From Ilumatobacteraceae bacterium (GTDB taxonomy: Bacteria; Actinomycetota; Acidimicrobiia; Acidimicrobiales; Ilumatobacteraceae), in contig JANYKU010000073.1 in assembly GCA_025358075.1 (NCBI GenBank), positions 1-32,405 of the forward strand: 32,405 nt of DNA. Reading direction: 5' to 3'. Made by a program: the position numbers and the translations under genes. A model generated the notes under the pieces. It made no database searches. It was not told where the DNA came from and saw only the letters and a list, made by a program, of their open reading frames with translations. Positions 8,257 to 15,326 of this stretch are shown here, one piece after another (position 1 is the stretch's first letter; each line of letters starts with the position of its first letter).

Positions 8257-9407
8257 GGATTCTGCACCTGACCACGTTTCTGCAGGGTGGCGCCGGTCTG
8301 GCGATCGCCGAGCTGTCGGTGGCCCAGTCCCGCATGGGTCATGACGTCGTGGTGATCACGTCGCAGACCGGTGCGCCCGGCTATGGCAACTATCCCGCGC
8401 ACCTGGACGCCCTGGCACGCGAAGGCGTTCCTGTCCTCACCGTCGACTCGTCGTTCACACGCGTTCTGCCGCAGAATCTTGAGGTCGTTCGCGCTGTCGT
8501 CGAACTCGGCGGGCCGGAGGGCTTCGAGTTCATCCACACCCACGCCGCGGTGCCGAGCCTCATCGCGCTGATCGCCGCGGGCCGGCTGCCACGCCGCGTA
8601 CCGGTGCTGCAGACGATGCACGGCTGGGGGATCACGAAGAGCGCGGCAGACGAACGAACGGACGTGGCGATCCTCAATCTCGTGGACCGGGTGGTGGTGC
8701 CGGCCGAGAGTTCTGCCGTGCTGCTGCGCGCACACGGCGTCAACGGCGTGCCGATCCACGTCGTGCCATACGGCATTCCCGACGAACCGCCGGGGCCCGC
8801 GTGCGGATCCGACGATCTCCTTGCCGAGCTTCACCGCTGGCGCGCGGAGGGCGGCGTCGTCCTCTGCTGCGTCGGGACGATCTGTGCGCGGAAGAATCAG
8901 CAACTGGTCGTTGACGCCTTACAGCTCATCGAGAGCGGCGACCGCCCGTTGTGCGTGTTTGTCGGTGACGGAGATGCGGAGAGCCTGCGCGCGCGTGCGG
9001 TGGCCGCCGGCGTGGAGGCATCGATCCGGATCGCCGGGTACCGTGCGGACGCGCGGCGGTTTCTCGGCGCCGCCGACGCCTTCGTCCTGCCGTCGCTCAG
9101 CGAAGGGCAGCCACTGTCGATCCTCGAAGCATGGCGCGACGGTGTGCCCGTCATCGTCAGCGACATCCCTGAACTTGCGGAGCTCGTGGACGACGGCGTC
9201 ACCGGGTTCCGGTTCAATCCGCACTCGCCGCGCGCGCTGGCGTCCGCGATGCAGGCCGCCGCGAGGATGACCCCGGCCGCTCGCCTCCGCCTGGACGTGC
9301 GTGTGCGCCGGCGATTCGCGACTCAGTTCACCGTGAGCCAGATGGTGACGCGTTACATGCACGAATATGCGCAGGCGTTCACCGGCGCCGGGTGTGCGCC
9401 GGCGTGA
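8253..9407 (+). CDS. Glycosyltransferase family 4
   Basis: A 384-aa GT-B glycosyltransferase. The GTG at 8253 overlaps the dehydratase stop as GTGA and gives the typical beginning MRILHLTTFLQGGAG. The C-terminal donor-binding domain shows VGDGDAESLR and the retaining EX7E pattern SLSEGQPLSILE (Glu284, Glu292), then GVPVIVSDIPELAELV. It should move a sugar from a nucleotide donor to a glycan or protein acceptor in the cytoplasm. As the last gene of the operon it may build or extend the glycan that contains the nonulosonate, although nonulosonates themselves are usually moved by other families. The true donor is unknown. Confidence 0.88.
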   Translation: MRILHLTTFLQGGAGLAIAELSVAQSRMGHDVVVITSQTGAPGYGNYPAHLDALAREGVPVLTVDSSFTRVLPQNLEVVRAVVELGGPEGFEFIHTHAAVPSLIALIAAGRLPRRVPVLQTMHGWGITKSAADERTDVAILNLVDRVVVPAESSAVLLRAHGVNGVPIHVVPYGIPDEPPGPACGSDDLLAELHRWRAEGGVVLCCVGTICARKNQQLVVDALQLIESGDRPLCVFVGDGDAESLRARAVAAGVEASIRIAGYRADARRFLGAADAFVLPSLSEGQPLSILEAWRDGVPVIVSDIPELAELVDDGVTGFRFNPHSPRALASAMQAAARMTPAARLRLDVRVRRRFATQFTVSQMVTRYMHEYAQAFTGAGCAPA

Positions 9408-9430
9408 CGACACCGTGACCGCACGCATGG

Positions 9431-9450
9431 CGCGGTGACCGCGATCGTTT
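9431..9450 (+). terminator. Possible weak hairpin after the sugar operon
   Basis: CGCGG and CCGCG flank a TGA loop at 9431-9443, followed by ATCGTTT. The stem is only five G/C pairs and the T-run is three bases, so this is at best a weak intrinsic terminator 23 nt after the GT4 stop. It may be a chance palindrome in GC-rich DNA. Confidence 0.25.
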
Positions 9451-9470
9451 CGTGCGCACGGTCGAGTGGG

Positions 9471-9498
9471 TTGCGGCGCGGCCGGTCGCGGATAGAAT
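9471..9498 (+). promoter_or_regulatory. Candidate sigma-70-type promoter for the first hybrid kinase
   Basis: TTGCGG (9471-9476) and TAGAAT (9493-9498) are separated by 16 nt in the 260-nt stretch between the GT4 and the kinase gene. The -10 box is one base from TATAAT and stands out as an AT-rich island. The -35 box matches three bases of TTGACA. The remaining leader (9499-9667) may hold coding sequence in a second frame (see the finding for 9504-9683). Confidence 0.45.
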
Positions 9499-9667
9499 GC
9501 GCCGTGGTCTTCCGTGTCGCAGTGGCGGCGCTTCCCGTGAGTTACTTCGTGCGCACCGTCGGCGCTGCAGACCCCAAGCCGCTCGCGTTCTGGACGATCG
9601 GGACGTCGCACGCCGCAGCGATCTGGATACCGGCGTGCCGAACGGCCTGGAGGAGGCCCGGAAGCGC

Positions 9668-11692
9668 GTGCAGACCTACATGATCGAAGCGGTAGGCGCC
9701 GCCGGGGTCGTGCTGTTCGGCACGATGATGTTCTGGGTGCTGACACTCAAAAAGGACATCCGCGTGCGCCGGGCGACAGAACTGGAGCTCGTCGAGCATC
9801 AGCAGCGCCTCGAACTGGCGTTGTCGGCGGCAGAGATCGGCGCGTGGCAGTGGGACGTCGCGACTGACATGAGCACGCGCGATGCGACGCTGAACCGGAT
9901 GCTGGGCCTCGAGGCTGCGGAATCCACACAAGGGCTCGACGATCTGTTCGATCGCATCGTGGCGGAGGATCGCGTGGCCGTCCGTGGAGAGTTCAATCGC
10001 GCGATCCAGGATCGTGACACCTATGTCACCGAGTACCGCATTGTGAGGCCCGACGGATCCCTGCGGTGGTTGCGTGGGCGCGGACGCGCGTTTTACGACG
10101 GGGACGGCCGCCCCTCGCACGTCACCGGCGCGACCATCGACGTGACCGATCGCCGGGAAGCGGAGGCGGCGCTGCGCGGGTCGGAGGAAAAGTTCGCGAA
10201 AGCGTTCCAGGCCAGCCCCGACTGCATCGCGATTTCGGATCTCGAGAGCGAGGGCATCATCGAGATCAACGACCGCTTCGAGGAGATCACCGGGTACGCC
10301 CGCGAGGACGTGATGGGGCGGTCTGTCGAGTCGCTGGACATGTTCGAGGCGCTGGTGCGCGACGCCCGGATGGCGGTTGTCCGCGAGCAGGGATCGTTCC
10401 GCGACTTCGAGTTTCAGATCCGGCGGAAGGACGGCCAGCCCGCCACGATTCTGATGTCGGGCGGAATCATGGAGATCGCCGGACGGAAACGCCTGCTCAC
10501 CGTGAGCCGTGACATCACCGGGCGCAAGGAACTCGAGCTGCAGCTCCGTCAGGCCCAGAAAATGGATGCGATCGGGCGACTGGCCGCCGGCGTCGCGCAC
10601 GATTTCAATAATCTGCTGACAGTGATCCTCGGCAACTGCGAAGTCGCGACGCCGCTGCTGAAGCCCGACGATCCCGTTCAGGACACGTTGCGTGACATTC
10701 GCGCGTCAGCAGAGCGGGCGGCCGGCCTGACGACGCAACTGCTGGCATTCAGCCGGCGCCAGATCATCCAGCCGCGCGTGCTCAACGTCAACGAGACGAT
10801 CGGCGAAATCCGCCGCATGATGACACGGTTGATCGGCGAGCACATCGGTGTCCGGTTCGTCCCGGGCCAGGATCTCTGGCACGTCAGCGCAGATCCGGGA
10901 CAACTGCAGCAGGTGATCGTCAACCTGGTCGTGAACGCGCGCGACGCGATGCCCGAAGGCGGGCGATTGACGATTGAGACGCGCAATATCCAGTTCGCCC
11001 AGGACCACGTCGAGCGCGGCGCCAAGGTGCCGGCAGGCGACTATGTCGAGATTTGCGTCGAGGACACAGGTACCGGCATGGAGGCGGCGACAATCGAGCG
11101 GCTGTTCGAGCCCTTCTTCACGACCAAGGATGCGGGGAAGGGGACCGGGCTCGGCCTGGCGACGGTCTACGGCATCGTCAAGCAGAGCGACGGGTTCGTG
11201 TTCGTCGACAGCGCGCCCGGCGCTGGCGCCACGTTCTGGATTCTGCTGCCGCGCGCCGACGCGCCGGTGACCGCGATGAGCCCTGCGGAGACGCTGCGTG
11301 GGGCATCAACCGGCGGACAGGAGACCGTGCTGCTTGTCGAGGACGAAGACGACGTCCGCGAGCTGATTCACGATTACCTGGAGGGGCAGGGGTACACGGT
11401 GCTGAGCGCGAGTACCGGGGAGGAAGGCATCGCGCTGCTGCACGACGTGTCCGATCCGCCGGCTCTGCTCATCAGCGACATCGTGATGCCGGGCATGAAC
11501 GGCCGCGTGCTTTCGGATCACCTGCGCGCGACGTACCCGCATCTGAAGGTGCTGTACGTCTCGGGCTACACCGACGACGGGCACGTGCGGCACAGCCTCT
11601 TGCCGCAGGGCACGCATTTCCTGCAGAAACCGTTCGCGCTCTCGACGCTCGCGACCAAGATCCGCGACATCGTTGACGCCGCCGGCGTCTGA
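9668..11692 (+). CDS. PAS-PAS hybrid histidine kinase with C-terminal receiver
   Basis: A 674-aa hybrid sensor kinase. From the GTG at 9668, chosen because GGAGGAGG lies 11 nt upstream (9649-9656), it has one membrane helix (about 5-27) and two PAS domains (about 46-164 and 173-288). The dimerization helix carries His311 in GVAHDFNNLLTV. The ATPase domain has the N-box NLVVNARDAM (Asn423), EDTGTGM, FEPFFTTK and GKGTGLGLA. The receiver has phospho-acceptor Asp604 in LLISDIVMPGMNG and a conserved LQKPF lysine. All catalytic residues are intact. Other starts are GTG 9635 and ATG 9680. Upstream sequence in another frame looks coding, so the N-terminus may be damaged or misread. It is convergent with the glycosylation operon; the stops are 5 nt apart. 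Confidence 0.87.
   Translation: MQTYMIEAVGAAGVVLFGTMMFWVLTLKKDIRVRRATELELVEHQQRLELALSAAEIGAWQWDVATDMSTRDATLNRMLGLEAAESTQGLDDLFDRIVAEDRVAVRGEFNRAIQDRDTYVTEYRIVRPDGSLRWLRGRGRAFYDGDGRPSHVTGATIDVTDRREAEAALRGSEEKFAKAFQASPDCIAISDLESEGIIEINDRFEEITGYAREDVMGRSVESLDMFEALVRDARMAVVREQGSFRDFEFQIRRKDGQPATILMSGGIMEIAGRKRLLTVSRDITGRKELELQLRQAQKMDAIGRLAAGVAHDFNNLLTVILGNCEVATPLLKPDDPVQDTLRDIRASAERAAGLTTQLLAFSRRQIIQPRVLNVNETIGEIRRMMTRLIGEHIGVRFVPGQDLWHVSADPGQLQQVIVNLVVNARDAMPEGGRLTIETRNIQFAQDHVERGAKVPAGDYVEICVEDTGTGMEAATIERLFEPFFTTKDAGKGTGLGLATVYGIVKQSDGFVFVDSAPGAGATFWILLPRADAPVTAMSPAETLRGASTGGQETVLLVEDEDDVRELIHDYLEGQGYTVLSASTGEEGIALLHDVSDPPALLISDIVMPGMNGRVLSDHLRATYPHLKVLYVSGYTDDGHVRHSLLPQGTHFLQKPFALSTLATKIRDIVDAAGV
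11675..11689. terminator. Possible shared hairpin between convergent genes
   Basis: GACGCC-GCC-GGCGTC is a perfect six-pair stem with a 3-nt loop, just before the kinase stop and 9 nt from the stop of the converging GT2 gene. There is no T-run on either side, so termination is only a possibility. Confidence 0.2.
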
Positions 11693-11697
11693 GGACG

Positions 11698-12969
11698 TCA
11701 GCGGCAGAAGCGCGGATCGCGGATCAACGCCCAGCAGAACCAGTCGCGGCCGAGCGCGCGCGTTTCGAGCACGACCTCGTGCGAACCGGCGCCTGACGCC
11801 GGCACGTCAAACGAGAACTCCACCCACCGGCGATCGCCCTCGCGATGGACGACATCCAGACTCGCGAAGAAGCCAGACGAGCCATCGACGGTGATGGTGA
11901 AGTCCACGGCGCCAGTCTCGGCGTTCTTCCACACGTCCGGGTGCATGGCGACCGCGCCGACCAGGCGGCCGGCGCCCGCCCCCGAAACCGTCCAGCGCAA
12001 CTCGGATGCCGGGTGCAGGAAGATTGCGCGGCTGCCAATCCCATCGAGGGTGACGTCCCACACCGCCGCCTGCTCGGGACGGCCCTTCACACGCTGCGCG
12101 TCCCCGAAGTGATCGACCAGGGAGTAGATGTCCGCGCCATCGGAGGCGTCGAGCCTGCGGATCACCGGCTGCCACTGCGCGTGCAGCCAGGTGTTGGCCG
12201 CATGCAGATCCGTGTTGACCTCCTGGACGAGGGAGACCGCTCGCGCGAGGCGCGCCGGATATGTTCGCGCGATCCGCTCGAGCGCCGCATGCCGCGTCGC
12301 GCGCATGTGTGCGGCATCCGTGCTCATGCTGCCGGCCGAGGTGCGGTAATACGCGAGCTTCTCCCCGACAAACAGCGCCCGATGGCCCTCGGCCGCCAGC
12401 CGCATCCACATTTCGTAGTCGGCGTTGCCGCCGAGCGCGAGATCGAATCCGCCGATCTGATCGAGCACGGCCTTGCGCACCAGGACCGTGTGCGGCGGGA
12501 AGTATCCGCCGATGACGAGTGAATCGAAGATGTCGCCGCTCAGGACACGGCGCGAGGCCTCGACGGAGAAATCGCCAGCGGGTTGACCGTCGACGTCAAC
12601 GGTGATGATGTCGCAGTACGTCATGCCGAGCCGCGGATCCTCGCGCAACGGCTGCGCGAGGCGCGCAATGTGCGCCGGGTCGAGATAGTCGTCGGAGTCG
12701 AGAAACGCGACGTAGGCGCCGCGCGCCTCGGCCAGGCCACGGTTCCTCGCCGCGGCCAGACCCTGGTTCTCCTGTGTGATCACCGTCACACGGCGGTCGT
12801 CCGCCACGCGCGCCAGGACTGCGGGTGTGTCGTCTGTCGAACCGTCGTCGACGATCACGACCTCGATCGCCGGGTAGGCCTGCGCGAGCGCACTCGTCAC
12901 AGCCTGCGCCAGATACTGCGCCTGGTTATAGGCGGGGATGACGATGGAGACGAGGTCGGGTGCGTGCAT
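11698..12969 (-). CDS. Glycosyltransferase family 2 with C-terminal beta-rich accessory domain
   Basis: A 423-aa protein. Residues 7-215 are a GT-A family 2 domain: VSIVIPAYNQ, VIVDDGSTDD (Asp41-Asp42), NRGLAEARG, the metal-binding FLDSDDYLD (91-94) and the acceptor-side ED-like NADYEMWMRL. Residues 220-300 are helical. Residues 303-423 form a separate domain of alternating strands with many Trp, Phe and Val residues, from VWDVTLDGIG to the end, which looks like a carbohydrate-binding beta-sandwich; the family is not recognised. The ATG at 12969 is chosen over 13032 because it lies 11 nt after the upstream stop and directly before the GT2 motif. It is the last gene of the Maf operon. Confidence 0.87.
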   Translation of the reverse strand: MHAPDLVSIVIPAYNQAQYLAQAVTSALAQAYPAIEVVIVDDGSTDDTPAVLARVADDRRVTVITQENQGLAAARNRGLAEARGAYVAFLDSDDYLDPAHIARLAQPLREDPRLGMTYCDIITVDVDGQPAGDFSVEASRRVLSGDIFDSLVIGGYFPPHTVLVRKAVLDQIGGFDLALGGNADYEMWMRLAAEGHRALFVGEKLAYYRTSAGSMSTDAAHMRATRHAALERIARTYPARLARAVSLVQEVNTDLHAANTWLHAQWQPVIRRLDASDGADIYSLVDHFGDAQRVKGRPEQAAVWDVTLDGIGSRAIFLHPASELRWTVSGAGAGRLVGAVAMHPDVWKNAETGAVDFTITVDGSSGFFASLDVVHREGDRRWVEFSFDVPASGAGSHEVVLETRALGRDWFCWALIRDPRFCR

Positions 12970-12980
12970 ATGAACGCCGA

Positions 12981-15326
12981 CTAGATCAGCGACAGCCACG
13001 TCGTGGCGGTGATGTGACGCGCAATTTCCCACGCATCCGGGGTGAACGCCGCGGACTCAGGGATCGCGAGAAACGGTCGGAGACGATCCAGCGCGCCGGC
13101 GAACGGCCGGTCGCCTCGCGTGATCGCGGCGTCGAACAGCAGGGGCATCGCCGCATAAATCGACTGGCGCGTCAGGACCAGCGGGTCCTCGGATGCGCCT
13201 GTCGTGGCCGTGAAGTAACGCGTCATCGCGCACCCCAGATCGAGGTCGGCCTCGGCGCGGACGAACACGGCGATTGCCTGGCGGAGTGTATCGATCAGCC
13301 AGGGCCCGGCCGTTGCGATGTCGCCGATCAGGTCGCCCATCGTCTCGTAGTCCGGCTGCAGCTTGAACGCGTAGGCGCGTCGGACCGCATCGATCAGTGA
13401 CGCCCGCAGCTGCAGACCCGGCGCCAGCGAGGTGAAGCGCGTCAGCCGCGTGCGGTACGACGTGTCGTACGCGCCAGCGCGAATGAGGTGCCAGTCGCCG
13501 AGCGCCATCATCGCTTTCATGTACTGGTTGGTCAGGTAGCGGCGCTCATCGGCGAGGGGCGCGTCGCCGGCCAGGAAGCGTCCGCGCAAGCCGGTCAGCA
13601 GGCCGGCAATCCGGTTGCACAACAGCTGCACGCCTTCAAACACCGGCAGGTCGGCGGCCGCGAACGCCGGCAGCGCGTCCAGCAGTCGTGGATCGCCGAG
13701 TAGAACCCGGCTGCCATAGCGGATGTCGAAGTCCGCGAGCGTCACCGGCAACTGGGGATTCACCGACGTCCACAACGAGAAGTGCACGTAGTCGATGTCA
13801 AATGCCTCAGGCAGCGTGCGCTCCAGATCTTTCAGCCGGTCCAGATGTCCATGCGCGCCAATCAGCAGCACGTCGTAGTCGTTCACCGGGGACCAGGCGC
13901 CATCGGGGTTGCGCGACACACCGCCTTCGCCACGGCCGAAGCTGCCGGTGAGGACGATCGCCTCCACGCTGTCGACGGCGTCGGTGACGTCCGCCACGAT
14001 CCGCGCCATGTGCCAATCGACGAGCGCCTCGACGTCGGCGTTGCCGCGTTCAGTAAAGCGCCCGATCGACGGACTCGTCGATCGGGGTACGACGACCAGT
14101 GGCGGGCCGACCCGATCGCTCAGGTCCAACAGATCTTCCAGCGCGGCGTGAACCGCCGTGGGTCCGACAATGCCGGCGTCACCCTGTAAGGTGTCAGACA
14201 CCGGACAATCAGCGACACGCCGGCGGTCGCGATGGATGGCGAAGAATCCCTGGTTGTCGGGGCAGTCGGGGTCGTAGCCGTGCATGCCCTTGACGAGTGC
14301 GCCTGCGCGCTGAAAGAAATTCGGAAACACGAGCACGCCTGGAGCGACGAGAAAGATCGCCTCGCCGTTTCTGCGATCGCAGCCGGCGATGCCGTAACGC
14401 GCCTGGGCTGCCGCATCGAGCAGCTGTCCTGGAAACGGTTCGAGTGCGGCCGCGATCCGGCGCCTCGCGCCTTCACTGAAGAACCAGAAGCGGACCATCG
14501 TCGAGTCGAGAAACGCGACGTAGTCCACACCCATCTTCAGTCCGGTGGCGTCGAGCGCGCTCCAGACGTCGACCGTGGTTGTCACCGAGACCATGCCGTG
14601 ATCGCCGAACAGCACGACATCCACCGCGTCGAAGCGGGTGCGCAACGTCGTGACCAGGCGCTCGACCAGCGCATCGGTATTCGCCAGGCAGGTCTGGACG
14701 TGCGCGGACTCCGGGCCGTGCGCGTGTCCAATCCCGTCGAGTGCGCCGAGGTGTACGTAGGCGAGGCGATGCTGCGGCGTCACCTGCGCGAGCGTGTGTT
14801 CGATGATGCCGCGGTCTGAGTGATCCGCGAGGCGATTGCTCTCGGGCCACGCGCAGTGGAAGAAGTCGCTACCGCGCTCGCGCAGGCGCTCGAAGATCGA
14901 ACGGTAGCCGACGCGAGGGTCCCATGGCGCGCGCTGCTCGACCAGATCGAAGCACGGCAGCAGGTGCAGCGGGATGTCGCAGGTCGAGATGTACGATGCG
15001 CCAAATGGCGTGACCCGGCTGCGCGCCTCCTGCTCGATCCGCTGTCGGATCCCGAGCTGTTCTTCGATCGCGCGTCCGCCGGCCGCCGCCGGCAGGGCGC
15101 GGGCGATGCCGAACGGCGAGGCCGCCGGATCGAACGAAAACATGTTCGTGTAGCCGTACGCTTCGGCCGTCAATCCGCCGAAATATGCGGCTCTCGGGAC
15201 GAATCCGAAGTCCTCGCGCAGCCGTCCGCTGACGCCGTGCTCAGCAAGTCCGCGGATGAATGGCGCCCGGCGCGGGTAATCCGCGCGCAGAGCATCGACG
15301 AGCAGGGCGAGGGTCAACCGCCTCAC
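12981..15326 (-). CDS. Fusion of alkaline-phosphatase-like phosphodiesterase and nucleotidyltransferase domains
   Basis: A 781-aa two-part protein with a GTG start overlapping the upstream stop as GTGA. Residues 1-400 belong to the type I phosphodiesterase/alkaline phosphatase superfamily: Asp11 in LLVDALRADY, Asp197 and His201 in GALDGIGHAHGP, Asp242-His243 in LFGDHGM, and His349 in GMHGYDPD supply the two-metal site. The usual Ser/Thr nucleophile is not evident in VPRAAYFGGLTAEAYG (43-58). Residues 455-490 carry a pol-beta-type nucleotidyltransferase motif, LTGSFGRGEGG with NDYDVLL (Asp483, Asp485). About 290 helical residues follow. There are no membrane segments. Its neighbours are glycosyltransferases, so a glycan or glycan-donor substrate is likely. 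The actual reaction is unknown. Confidence 0.8.
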   Translation of the reverse strand: MRRLTLALLVDALRADYPRRAPFIRGLAEHGVSGRLREDFGFVPRAAYFGGLTAEAYGYTNMFSFDPAASPFGIARALPAAAGGRAIEEQLGIRQRIEQEARSRVTPFGASYISTCDIPLHLLPCFDLVEQRAPWDPRVGYRSIFERLRERGSDFFHCAWPESNRLADHSDRGIIEHTLAQVTPQHRLAYVHLGALDGIGHAHGPESAHVQTCLANTDALVERLVTTLRTRFDAVDVVLFGDHGMVSVTTTVDVWSALDATGLKMGVDYVAFLDSTMVRFWFFSEGARRRIAAALEPFPGQLLDAAAQARYGIAGCDRRNGEAIFLVAPGVLVFPNFFQRAGALVKGMHGYDPDCPDNQGFFAIHRDRRRVADCPVSDTLQGDAGIVGPTAVHAALEDLLDLSDRVGPPLVVVPRSTSPSIGRFTERGNADVEALVDWHMARIVADVTDAVDSVEAIVLTGSFGRGEGGVSRNPDGAWSPVNDYDVLLIGAHGHLDRLKDLERTLPEAFDIDYVHFSLWTSVNPQLPVTLADFDIRYGSRVLLGDPRLLDALPAFAAADLPVFEGVQLLCNRIAGLLTGLRGRFLAGDAPLADERRYLTNQYMKAMMALGDWHLIRAGAYDTSYRTRLTRFTSLAPGLQLRASLIDAVRRAYAFKLQPDYETMGDLIGDIATAGPWLIDTLRQAIAVFVRAEADLDLGCAMTRYFTATTGASEDPLVLTRQSIYAAMPLLFDAAITRGDRPFAGALDRLRPFLAIPESAAFTPDAWEIARHITATTWLSLI

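Noticed and set aside
9542..10600. 352-codon open frame on the - strand
   Set aside because: Antisense to the PAS domains of the first hybrid kinase; no motif seen.
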